A program made the position numbers and the translations under genes. A stretch of DNA of 35,424 nt from CAYXRK01 sp964467615 (GTDB lineage Bacteria > Hydrogenedentota > Hydrogenedentia > Hydrogenedentales > GCA-2746185). The notes below the pieces were generated by a model. That model was given only the letters and a program-made list of their open reading frames with translations, made no database searches and was not told the DNA's origin. The stretch lies in the NCBI GenBank assembly GCA_964467615.1, contig CAYXRK010000025.1:1-35424 (forward strand), read 5' to 3'. Positions 8,126 through 14,891 of the stretch are shown here, piece after piece. Numbering within the stretch: position 1 is the stretch's first letter; each line of letters opens with the position of its first letter.

Positions 8126-9169
8126 TTACGAAAAACGGGCGCGAAACATGTCCGCCCGCAAAGTGTTCATCGTCAATTCATCGCACCGGCCGCCGCACTT
8201 CGCCTCGAAGTGGCCGCTGTGGGAAGCCACAAACGCTTCGTTCAGTTGTGCCAGCGATGCTTGATCGAGGAGGTTCTCCGATACACCGAGCCGCAACGAC
8301 GACAACACCGAAAGTGACTCCGCAAATCCCATCAAGCGAGCGTATCGCCCCACGCCCCAGGCCCGCCCGACGCGGTCCTCGATCTGTCGAGGCGCGTGCA
8401 TCATGAACCCTTTGCGCGACCCGTGCTCCTGGGCGATCACCTCTCCCGCCAAGTGCCGGACATGAAAGTAAATCTCTTCCTCCGAACGGCCCAGCGTGCT
8501 CATGTTTTCGAGCCGGTACAGGTCGCCCAGGGCCTCGTCCTTCTTGGCGTATATCGGTTCGAGCGTGTGCCGCTTGTCGCGCAATTCCTCGGCCACCCGT
8601 CCCGCCGCCCCGATCATCACGATGCCCGGCAAATGCAAAAGCACCGCGGCCTTTAATCCAGTTCCAACTTGGTTCAGAGAACTCGTCAGGTAACCAAGCC
8701 GCTCGCTAAACGCGTAGTCCAAACCGCCCGCGAGCGTGTCGTCAATCAAATTGAGACGCTGCCACGCCTCTTGCGGTTGCACTCCGGCCGTCAACGCCCG
8801 CATGACGACGTGGTTCGCGTCGTTAATTGCCACGCTGAACGACTGATCGTCCGCAACAAACACGGCCCGCGGTCCCGTCCGAGCGCGAAACGCCCGGCCA
8901 ACAAGCCGCCGCTCGAACAGCACCTTCGTGTCCTCATCGGTTAGCTCGCCCGGCCCCAACAGCTTCCCCGACTCGAGCAAATTGAATGAATCCAATACCG
9001 CCACGACCCGGTCGACAATCAGTTGCAGTTCCTCGTCCGTGCAACAGTTCGGGAACGGAAAGTCGGCCAAATTCCGCGACAGCGCGCACTCCGAGCAAAG
9101 CGCAACGTCACCGTCCGGCCCCAGGCCGGAAAGCCACTCGGCCCGTGTATCGAGAAGCGGAAGCACCAT
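8126..9169 (-). CDS. McsB-like guanido kinase homologue, probable pseudokinase
   Basis: The 347-residue protein aligns from end to end with McsB, the protein-arginine kinase that tags substrates for ClpC. Shared landmarks include D-Y-A-F then GYLT (151-162), VGTGL (168-172), LLHLPG and LRLGV. The working residues are changed. The family SSRIRLARN reads CSECALSRN (25-33). The catalytic NEEDH reads NDANH (116-120). The active-site Cys of SCPTN is Ser (S164 in SSLNQ), and the ATP-binding Arg after GTGL is Lys (K173). RGIYGEGS reads EPIYAKKD, and the C-terminal phosphoarginine-sensing RDxxRA reads MNTLRA. A catalytically dead adaptor is inferred. ATG at 9169 is preferred because AGGA lies six bases upstream; a TTG at 9175 would overlap the mcsA stop. 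Confidence 0.85.
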   Translation of the reverse strand: MVLPLLDTRAEWLSGLGPDGDVALCSECALSRNLADFPFPNCCTDEELQLIVDRVVAVLDSFNLLESGKLLGPGELTDEDTKVLFERRLVGRAFRARTGPRAVFVADDQSFSVAINDANHVVMRALTAGVQPQEAWQRLNLIDDTLAGGLDYAFSERLGYLTSSLNQVGTGLKAAVLLHLPGIVMIGAAGRVAEELRDKRHTLEPIYAKKDEALGDLYRLENMSTLGRSEEEIYFHVRHLAGEVIAQEHGSRKGFMMHAPRQIEDRVGRAWGVGRYARLMGFAESLSVLSSLRLGVSENLLDQASLAQLNEAFVASHSGHFEAKCGGRCDELTMNTLRADMFRARFS

Positions 9170-9171
9170 GA

Positions 9172-9696
9172 TCAATCCTGCCCCATTTCGGCCAGGCCAA
9201 GTCCCGATTCCATCGCGCGGATATCGTCGCGCAAGGCCGCGGCCTCTTCGTAGTTTTCCATGTTCAGCGCCGTCTTCAGCAGCGTCCGTTTGGTCTGCAA
9301 CTCCGCCCGCACCCGCGAGCGTGCATCGTCTACCTTCGGAGTCTTTCCCCGGTGCGTAAGTCCTACGTGAATCCCCTCGAGAATTGATTCCAATTCCGCC
9401 GCAAACGTCTCATAGCAGGTCAAACACCCGACTGTGCCCGATTCCTGAATAGATTTAAGGCTGGTCTCGCAGACCGCGCAACTCACCGTCGGTATCAAGG
9501 CCTCCGGGGTTCTGGGCTTTTTCGTCTTACCGCCCCCCGTGTATGACACCGGCGCAGCCAACTCGAACCCAGTTTCACTCGATATCTGCTGCGCGTCGAG
9601 ACACTTCTTGCACAAGTGTAGTTGCGTGACTTTCCCGTCCACTACTTCTGAGTAGCGGACCGATGCCTTGTTCGTATGACACCGCTGGCACAGCAT
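9172..9696 (-). CDS. mcsA: McsA-like zinc-finger / UVR-domain protein
   Basis: A 174-residue protein of the McsA type, normally the activator of McsB and a ClpC adaptor. It has an N-terminal CxxC pair (MLCQRCHTN and LCKKC), a second pair (VSCAVC and GCLTC), and a C-terminal UVR motif (NYEEAAALRDDIRAME, about 150-165) that would contact ClpC or McsB. The frame is open to an ATG at 9744, but that codon lies upstream of the predicted transcript start. ATG at 9696 has AGGTG before it and begins at the first zinc knuckle. It is the first gene of the operon; the next gene begins two bases after its stop. No ctsR homologue is present upstream, unlike in Firmicutes. Confidence 0.9.
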   Translation of the reverse strand: MLCQRCHTNKASVRYSEVVDGKVTQLHLCKKCLDAQQISSETGFELAAPVSYTGGGKTKKPRTPEALIPTVSCAVCETSLKSIQESGTVGCLTCYETFAAELESILEGIHVGLTHRGKTPKVDDARSRVRAELQTKRTLLKTALNMENYEEAAALRDDIRAMESGLGLAEMGQD

Positions 9697-9709
9697 TGGG
9701 GATTCACCT

Positions 9710-9730
9710 GCGTCGCAGCCCTTGCGACGC
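9710..9730. promoter_or_regulatory. Inverted repeat at the mcsA transcript start
   Basis: GCGTCGC and GCGACGC are perfect 7-base arms separated by 7 bases. The element starts 4 bases after the -10 box and ends 13 bases before the mcsA ATG, abutting the ribosome binding site. It could be a repressor site or an RNA hairpin in the leader. It is neither CIRCE-like nor similar to the CtsR heptad repeat. Confidence 0.5.
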
Positions 9731-9734
9731 CAAA

Positions 9735-9763
9735 AGTATAGCATTGTCGCTCCGTCCAGTCTA
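9735..9763 (-). promoter_or_regulatory. Promoter of the mcsA-clpC-bamA-lpx operon
   Basis: On the minus strand, -35 TAGACT (4 of 6 consensus bases) and -10 TATACT (5 of 6) are separated by exactly 17 bases. Transcription would begin near 9728, leaving a leader of about 32 bases before the mcsA ATG at 9696. This looks like a housekeeping sigma-70 promoter. Confidence 0.6.
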
Positions 9764-9902
9764 TAAAAAGCACGTCGCTATGGACTGTCGCGGTATTACC
9801 GCTGCGCGCAACCCCGATCATGCTCCCGGTTACAATTCCCGAATCCGACCGATAACGCGCGAGAAGTTCGAATCGCGGTTGACCAAGGAATCTACTCCTG
9901 AC

Positions 9903-10742
9903 ATGAACGCAATCATCGTCCACGGCGGCGCGGGTAAGTTCCGCCCAGATGACATTGCCGCGGCAATCGAAGGCTGCCGCGCCGCCGCGAGCGCCGGATA
10001 TCAAGTATTGGCGTCGAACGGCCACGCGCTTGATGCAGTCTCCGCCGCCGTCGAATCGCTCGAGTCCGATCCCGTCTTTAACGCCGGCGCCGGGTCTCAT
10101 CCCAACATCACGGGCCTCGTCGAAATGGACGCCATCATCGTCGACGGATCATCCGGGAACTTCGGCGCGGTCGCCGCCATACGAAACGTACTTCACCCGA
10201 TCCGCGCCGCACGGCGAGTCATGGAAGCCACATCGCATTGCTTCCTCGTCGGCGAGGGCGCGATCGCCTTCGCGCGTTCGCAGGGCTTCGAGTTTGCCCC
10301 CGACGCGGACCTTCGGGGCGATCACGGCAGCGGCCCGGATCACGGCACCGTCGGCGCAGTCGCGCTCGACATTCATGGCAATCTCGCTGCCGCAACCTCG
10401 ACCGGCGGGGCCCGAAACAAAATGCCGGGACGCGTCGGAGATTCACCGCTCATCGGCTGCGGCGCGCTGGCCGAAAATGGCGTTGGCGCGGCGTCCGCCA
10501 CCGGCCACGGCGAGTCGCTCATGAAAATCATGATGGCCCGCACCACGCTCGACTTCATGCGCGAAGGCCGTTCGGCCCAAGAAGCCGCCGATAGCGCCGT
10601 GCAACGCCTCGCGGAAAAGACCGGCGAACGCGGTGGCGTCATCTGCATCGACGCATCAGGCCGCGTTGGTTTCGCCTTCAACACCACGCACATGGCCCGC
10701 GCGTCTCTTGACTCAGAAGGAATCGCGATCGCCGAGGTGTAG
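9903..10742 (+). CDS. iaaA: Isoaspartyl peptidase / plant-type L-asparaginase
   Basis: An N-terminal nucleophile hydrolase that splits isoaspartyl dipeptides or asparagine. The precursor cleaves itself into alpha and beta chains. The 279-residue protein starts IIVHGGAG, the family opening. The processing site is DHGTVGAVA, making T149 the new N-terminal nucleophile. The substrate pocket motif STGGARNKMPGRVGDSP follows (166-182), then GCGALAENG. The open frame reaches back to 9663, but homology begins at ATG 9903, where AAGGA lies upstream at a rather long spacing (about 13 bases). There is no signal peptide, so it is probably cytoplasmic. It is divergent from the mcsA operon and has no obvious partner. 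Confidence 0.92.
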   Translation: MNAIIVHGGAGKFRPDDIAAAIEGCRAAASAGYQVLASNGHALDAVSAAVESLESDPVFNAGAGSHPNITGLVEMDAIIVDGSSGNFGAVAAIRNVLHPIRAARRVMEATSHCFLVGEGAIAFARSQGFEFAPDADLRGDHGSGPDHGTVGAVALDIHGNLAAATSTGGARNKMPGRVGDSPLIGCGALAENGVGAASATGHGESLMKIMMARTTLDFMREGRSAQEAADSAVQRLAEKTGERGGVICIDASGRVGFAFNTTHMARASLDSEGIAIAEV

Positions 10743-10795
10743 GCCCCTGCCACCCGTGGCCGTTGTCGAGTCCGCGCCCCAAGTTCGGGTCATAA

Positions 10796-10822
10796 GTCCT
10801 ATCCGTCCCATTCGTCCTATCG
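10796..10822. repeat. Three-copy 9-bp tandem repeat
   Basis: Three adjoining 9-mers, GTCCTATCC, GTCCCATTC and GTCCTATCG, share GTCCYATYS. They lie in the 102-base gap between the convergent asparaginase and ferredoxin genes. Similar GTCCTATTCGTCCCATT-type strings are, to my recollection, common dispersed repeats in some planctomycete-like genomes. Function unknown. Confidence 0.55.
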
Positions 10823-10844
10823 ACCGCTGCCCCACCCCGCCGAC

Positions 10845-11102
10845 CTACCCAAGCTCCAACTCAATCACCCCGGACACCGCTACGCACTGACACGCCAGCC
10901 GCTGCCCCTCGCTCAGCCCCATGTCCGCTTCCTTTTCATTCAGCGGCTTGAGGTTCTGCATCCCCTCGACCACCCGGCAAATGCACGTGCCGCACAACCC
11001 TTCCGTGCATCCGAACGGAACGCCAAGTTCGTCGCAAGTCTCATATATTCTTGATCCATCCGGGCATTCCATGTCCCGGCCTTCGAAGCGAATGATCGCC
11101 AT
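10845..11102 (-). CDS. 2Fe-2S ferredoxin
   Basis: An 85-residue plant-type ferredoxin that carries single electrons between cytoplasmic redox enzymes. The cluster ligands are the cysteines of FGCTEGLCGTCIC (spacing Cx4Cx2C, about residues 31-39) and a fourth cysteine in the LACQC segment near residue 72. Length and fold order match small stand-alone members of the Fer2 family. No reductase or oxygenase gene adjoins it, so its partner cannot be named. It is divergent from the symporter gene and convergent with the asparaginase. Confidence 0.92.
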   Translation of the reverse strand: MAIIRFEGRDMECPDGSRIYETCDELGVPFGCTEGLCGTCICRVVEGMQNLKPLNEKEADMGLSEGQRLACQCVAVSGVIELELG

Positions 11103-11201
11103 ACCTCACGAATCTCCGACTTAAACGTCCGCGCACTCGTCTGTCTCGCCATATGTCTGACCGCCGAGACCGCGACACCATTCTAGCCTGTGCCGTTTCC
11201 A

Positions 11202-11230
11202 TTGACCCCCCGGCGTTCCTCTGGCATACT
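11202..11230 (+). promoter_or_regulatory. Promoter of the symporter operon
   Basis: -35 TTGACC (5 of 6) and -10 CATACT (4 of 6) are separated by 17 bases. The expected transcript start is near 11237, about 24 bases before the ATG at 11261. This argues against the longer open frame that begins at 11153. Confidence 0.6.
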
Positions 11231-11260
11231 CGCCAGTTCCGATCCACGCGGAAGGACGTT

Positions 11261-12832
11261 ATGGAAGCTGCGACGCCGGAGTTCGTTGTTTCGAAGCTCC
11301 ACTACATCGACTACACGATTATCATCGTGTACTTTGTCGGTGTCTTCCTCGTCGGCTCGTATTTCGGCAAGTATGTCAAGACCGCGGGCGATTTCTTTAC
11401 CTCCGGAAAGACCCTGCCGTGGTGGGCGATCGGGATGTCGATTGTCGCGACCGACATCAGCGCCACGGACTTTGTCGCCACGGCCGGCGCGGGCTATCGC
11501 TACGGCATCTCGGCCGCGAACTTCGACTGGATCGGATCAATGCCGGCCATGGCCTTCGCGGCGTTCATCTTCATTCCCTATTATTGGCGCGCCGACATTT
11601 ATACCGTTCCCGAATTCCTCGGACGCCGCTACAACGGATTGGTGCAACTGATCCACGCGTCGATTTGGGGCGTCTTTCTGCTCGTGATGCTCGCCGTAAT
11701 GCTTTGGCTTACCGCGAAGACGATGAACACCGTGCTCGGCTGGAATGTGTACTTCTCGATTTGGCTAATCGTCGGCGTCACCGGCCTGTATACGTTATCG
11801 GGCGGCCTCACCTCCGTCGTTATCACGGACGTCGTGCAACTGATCATCATGTTCGTCGGCGGCGCGGCGGTGATGGTCCTGTGCCTTTGGCAAGCCGGCG
11901 GGTGGAATGAAATGCAAGCGATGACGCTCGCCAAGGGACCAGAGTACCAGCATCACTACGACCTGCTCCTGCCGCACGACACCGCCACGCCTTACCCATG
12001 GACAGGAATTATCGTCGGTTTGGGCGTCGTCCTGGCCACAGGTTACATGGCCGGCAATCAGGCCATCGTCCAGCGCACCTTCGGCGCACGGTCCGAGTGG
12101 GACGCAAAAGCGTCTATGCTGTTTGCTGGTTTCCTCAAAGTATTCATTCCGGTAATTGTCATGCTTCCCGCACTGGCGACTGTGGTGCTCATTCCTCGCG
12201 TCGAGGACGTCGACCAAGCCGTCCCCACCATGTGGCGGCAACTGCTTCCGGCGGGCCTTCGCGGCCTGATGTTCGCGGCGTTGTTCGCCGCTCTCATGAG
12301 TACGGTTAGCTCCTACCTCAACTCCGCTGCGGCGATCTGGACCTCCGACCTCTACGGCAAGGTCCTCAGCATGTTCACGCGCCGGCCGATTTCGTCGCGT
12401 CACGCGCTCCGCGTGGGCCGGATATTTACCGCGGTTTTCGTCCTGGCGGGCGCTCTGATTGCGCCGCTGATGGAAAAACAGGAAACGATGTACAACTTTA
12501 TTCAGGCCAGCCTGTCCATGTTTCAAGGGCCGGTGTTGGCGATTCTCCTCCTGGGCATTCTGTGGCCGCGCACCACGCAATGGGGCGCTCTCGCCGGACT
12601 CATACTTGGCGTCGCGTTTACGACAATCCTCTCAAACGTCGACGAGGTGTTTCCGTCCGACAATCCGTTCCTGTTCGTCGCAGCCTGGTCGTTCCCGTTT
12701 TGCCTGTTGGTCACTATCGGCGTGAGCCTTGTCACGCCACCGGAACCGGAGGAGAAGCTGCGCGGGCTGACTTTCGGCCAAGTGCTGCGCGACGGCGAGA
12801 TTCAGCGCGTGCTTCACAAGAGGGCCTCGTAA
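11261..12832 (+). CDS. Sodium:solute symporter (SSS family, SGLT-like)
   Basis: A 523-residue inner-membrane transporter with about 13-14 hydrophobic segments, starting near residue 14 (YIDYTIIIVYFVGVFLVG). Family signs are the early GKTLPWWAIGMSIVATDISATDF region, which contributes to the sodium site, and the GLYTLSGGLTSVVITDVVQ motif in the middle. It takes up a solute, most likely a sugar, polyol or similar compound, with sodium; the substrate cannot be read from the sequence. GGAAGGA stands four bases before the ATG. The next gene starts immediately after the stop (TAAATG), so the following small genes are probably co-transcribed. Confidence 0.93.
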   Translation: MEAATPEFVVSKLHYIDYTIIIVYFVGVFLVGSYFGKYVKTAGDFFTSGKTLPWWAIGMSIVATDISATDFVATAGAGYRYGISAANFDWIGSMPAMAFAAFIFIPYYWRADIYTVPEFLGRRYNGLVQLIHASIWGVFLLVMLAVMLWLTAKTMNTVLGWNVYFSIWLIVGVTGLYTLSGGLTSVVITDVVQLIIMFVGGAAVMVLCLWQAGGWNEMQAMTLAKGPEYQHHYDLLLPHDTATPYPWTGIIVGLGVVLATGYMAGNQAIVQRTFGARSEWDAKASMLFAGFLKVFIPVIVMLPALATVVLIPRVEDVDQAVPTMWRQLLPAGLRGLMFAALFAALMSTVSSYLNSAAAIWTSDLYGKVLSMFTRRPISSRHALRVGRIFTAVFVLAGALIAPLMEKQETMYNFIQASLSMFQGPVLAILLLGILWPRTTQWGALAGLILGVAFTTILSNVDEVFPSDNPFLFVAAWSFPFCLLVTIGVSLVTPPEPEEKLRGLTFGQVLRDGEIQRVLHKRAS

Positions 12833-13192
12833 ATGTTCGATCAGATTGCGCAAGCATTTCGAGATTTTGAGGACCGGTTCGCCGCGTTTTCCGACCGGAT
12901 AGCCGAAAGGCTCGAGACAATTTCCTCGGGCATCAACGAAATTTTTCAACGTCCCGCGCAAATCGCGTTCGGCTGGTCGAACGACTTGGTGCTGTCCATC
13001 CCCCCCGACATTGAACCGATCGTCGCGCGCGAGTGCGCTGTTGCGTTTTTCCAGATCGCGATCATCGGCGTGCTTTTCCTGCGGCCCGAATACGTAAACG
13101 TCGACCAGCCGAAGAAAAGTTTGTTGTACGATCTGCGCCTCTGGACGATTGCGTCCATGTTGCCACACATGTTCATTTACCGGTTCATGTGA
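12833..13192 (+). CDS. Small unknown protein after the symporter
   Basis: A 119-residue protein I do not recognise. The first ~40 residues form a charged amphipathic helix (FRDFEDRFAAFSDRIAERLE). A hydrophobic segment follows around 70-83 (AVAFFQIAIIGVLFL), with a second short hydrophobic stretch at the C terminus. It may be a single-pass or peripheral membrane protein. Its ATG directly abuts the symporter stop codon, which suggests translational coupling and perhaps a job linked to that transporter. Function unknown. Confidence 0.7.
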   Translation: MFDQIAQAFRDFEDRFAAFSDRIAERLETISSGINEIFQRPAQIAFGWSNDLVLSIPPDIEPIVARECAVAFFQIAIIGVLFLRPEYVNVDQPKKSLLYDLRLWTIASMLPHMFIYRFM

Positions 13193-13211
13193 TTCCCCTC
13201 GAGAAACCGCC

Positions 13212-13664
13212 ATGCAAGACGACAATCAATCACGACCGTTCGACAACGACGACCCCGCGTTCTCCGATCCGCCGATGGCGGAGATCGCGGAGGACGAGCC
13301 CGTGGTGGTCGAGTTGCGGCGGGACGACTACGCGGACGAGCCGGTCCAGGCCGTAGAGGACTATTCCGAACCCGGCGGCCTCATCGAGGGCACGCCCGCG
13401 CCAGAGGACTTCGACGGCGAGCAGGTCGGTCTCGGCCACACTCGCCGCGACGCAGAGACCGGGTTCCTCATCGGCGGGTTTGTTCTGCTGATGGCGTTGC
13501 CGGTGCTGATAGCGACCGTGTTCATCCGAGGCGACGAGCAGGCCACGATGGTGGACCCAGGCCGGGCGATCGTCGTGAATCTCGCGGCAGGCGGCGTCCT
13601 CGTTCTCGTCGGCGCGGGCTTCATCGCGCGGGCATGGTGGGTGTTTCGCAAGTTTGTCCGCTGA
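13212..13664 (+). CDS. Small acidic two-helix membrane protein, unknown
   Basis: A 150-residue protein. Residues 1 to about 75 are strongly acidic and probably disordered. Two membrane helices follow: about 80-102 (FLIGGFVLLMALPVLIATVFI) and about 118-140 (VVNLAAGGVLVLVGAGFIA), ending in a basic tail. The long open frame begins earlier (13149), but ATG 13212 sits 19 bases after the previous stop. The strand and tight spacing place it in the symporter operon. I do not recognise a family. Confidence 0.7.
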   Translation: MQDDNQSRPFDNDDPAFSDPPMAEIAEDEPVVVELRRDDYADEPVQAVEDYSEPGGLIEGTPAPEDFDGEQVGLGHTRRDAETGFLIGGFVLLMALPVLIATVFIRGDEQATMVDPGRAIVVNLAAGGVLVLVGAGFIARAWWVFRKFVR

Positions 13665-14232
13665 CGGACAGCCGCGCTTCGTCGTTGCGCGCGTCGGCCG
13701 CGACGCCGCGCGCGCGCGATTCGCCGCCGCGGATATGACCTTACTCGCCCGCTGCTCGCGACTGTTTACCCCGGTGCGCGTTCGCAAACTCGAGCGCGTC
13801 TGGATGCCCTGCTTCCTGCACGAATTCGAGGTCCGCTCGCGCAAAGGGACCGGCACGGTAACGACGCTCATCGACGCCTGGAGCGGAGCGTTCAGCATCG
13901 TCGAGAAATCGTGGGACGCAACGACCGACCCGCCAAGGGAAGAAACTTTTCCGCCTCGCCTCACCGAGTCCGAGGCCGTTGCAATTGCCGAGAAGCAACT
14001 CCTCAACGCGGTCGTCCTGCAACGCGCCCGGGGAGGTACACGTCCCGTGGTCGAGGGCATCATCCGGACGGAATTGCTGCACCGCCCTTACTGGGTGCTC
14101 TACTACGAGCGGTGGCGTGGGCGTCTCGACATCAAGGTGCTCGACGCCGTCAACGGCGCAATCGCCGGCGCACGCACCAAGGACGGAATCCTCCGCGCGT
14201 TCCGTGAAACGGATGGACTAGAGCGCTCGTGA
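13654..14232 (+). CDS. Unknown soluble protein, last of the symporter operon
   Basis: About 192 residues with no signal peptide or membrane segment. It overlaps the previous gene by 11 bases if TTG at 13654 is used; ATG at 13735 (residue 28) is the alternative. The upstream residues (PRFVVARVGRDAARARF) read like real protein, so I kept the longer form. The C-terminal half has a repeated pattern, in which strands such as PYWVLYYERWRGRLDIKVLDA follow LTESEAVAIAEKQL. This faintly resembles PepSY-like domains, which is only a suggestion. Co-transcription with the symporter is likely. Confidence 0.65.
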   Translation: MSADGQPRFVVARVGRDAARARFAAADMTLLARCSRLFTPVRVRKLERVWMPCFLHEFEVRSRKGTGTVTTLIDAWSGAFSIVEKSWDATTDPPREETFPPRLTESEAVAIAEKQLLNAVVLQRARGGTRPVVEGIIRTELLHRPYWVLYYERWRGRLDIKVLDAVNGAIAGARTKDGILRAFRETDGLERS

Positions 14233-14247
14233 TAGGTGCTCTCAGCG

Positions 14248-14276
14248 TTGCTTTGGTCGACGAAACGCCTTACAAT
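14248..14276 (+). promoter_or_regulatory. Promoter of the PIN toxin-antitoxin pair
   Basis: -35 TTGCTT and -10 TACAAT (5 of 6) with a 17-base spacer. The predicted start near 14283 lies only about four bases before the antitoxin ATG at 14287, and no ribosome binding site is visible. The transcript may therefore be leaderless. Confidence 0.5.
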
Positions 14277-14286
14277 CGTTCTCGTT

Positions 14287-14493
14287 ATGACCATCGATTC
14301 GATTATTGGCCAGATCAGGGGCATCCGCATACAATTGGAGATGTTGGAGGCCCAATGCAAAACCTTGCGCAACTCCGAAGCAAAGCCGTTTTCCTCGCTT
14401 CAAGGGCTGCTCCAGAATGAGAGCCCGTCTACCGAAGAGGAAATTGACGCCGTCAAGTACCGACTTCCTGACTTGGATGAGTCGTCATCTTGA
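14287..14493 (+). CDS. Putative antitoxin of a PIN-domain toxin-antitoxin pair
   Basis: A 68-residue protein with a helical, coiled-coil-like front half (IIGQIRGIRIQLEMLEAQCKT). An acidic tail follows (STEEEIDAVKYRLPDLDE). This resembles a family of small proteins, seen in cyanobacteria and others, that precede PIN-domain genes. It lacks a recognisable AbrB, RHH or Phd DNA-binding fold. The stop codon overlaps the start of the toxin gene (TTGA), the usual coupled arrangement. ATG at 14287 is chosen because the next in-frame start upstream lies before the predicted promoter -10. Confidence 0.7.
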   Translation: MTIDSIIGQIRGIRIQLEMLEAQCKTLRNSEAKPFSSLQGLLQNESPSTEEEIDAVKYRLPDLDESSS

Positions 14494-14879
14494 CGTACGT
14501 AACCGACACCCATTCCTTAATCTGGTTCCTTGAAAACAATCGGCGATTGAGTGAACGGGCTGAGGCCGTGTTTCGGGACGATGCTTCGTCCGTGATCGTT
14601 CCGACGATTGTGCTGGCAGAAATAAGATTTCTGCGGGCAAAGAAGCGGATCAGGATCACACATATTGACGTGATGGAGCACGTTGCCGCGTCGAGCAAAA
14701 CCTCCATTCATCCGCTCGACGAAAAGGTCATCGATCTCTTACCCGAGACGCTCGAAATGCACGACGCAATCATCGTGGCTACAGCGGTTTTGTATCGCGA
14801 TAGTTCTGGAGAACCGGCCGCTGTTGTAACCAAAGATAGTCAGATTCGAGCAAGCGGCCTGATTGATACCGTCTGGTGA
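14490..14879 (+). CDS. PIN-domain ribonuclease toxin (VapC-like)
   Basis: A 129-residue PIN-fold endoribonuclease, the usual toxin of VapBC-type pairs, which cuts RNA using bound magnesium. All four acidic residues are in place: D6 (VTDTHSLIW), E44 (LAEI), D92 (MHDAIIVATA) and D116 (VTKDSQI). It therefore looks intact and active. The start is TTG at 14490, overlapping the antitoxin stop by four bases; no ATG fits the family start. GC content is a little lower than in the flanking genes, in keeping with a mobile accessory module. Confidence 0.88.
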   Translation: MTYVTDTHSLIWFLENNRRLSERAEAVFRDDASSVIVPTIVLAEIRFLRAKKRIRITHIDVMEHVAASSKTSIHPLDEKVIDLLPETLEMHDAIIVATAVLYRDSSGEPAAVVTKDSQIRASGLIDTVW

Positions 14880-14891
14880 CCATCCGCTCTA

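Noticed and set aside
9696..9744. Longer N terminus for McsA from ATG 9744
   Set aside because: That codon lies upstream of the predicted transcript start, and the extra residues precede the first zinc knuckle without homology.
9810..9902. N-terminal extension of the isoaspartyl peptidase
   Set aside because: The family begins at IIVHGGAG; upstream residues are unrelated and overlap the divergent promoter region.
11795..12580. Minus-strand open frame (261 codons)
   Set aside because: Antisense to the sodium symporter, which has clear family motifs.
14490..14879. Degenerate or inactive PIN toxin
   Set aside because: All four acidic active-site residues are present, so the toxin appears intact.
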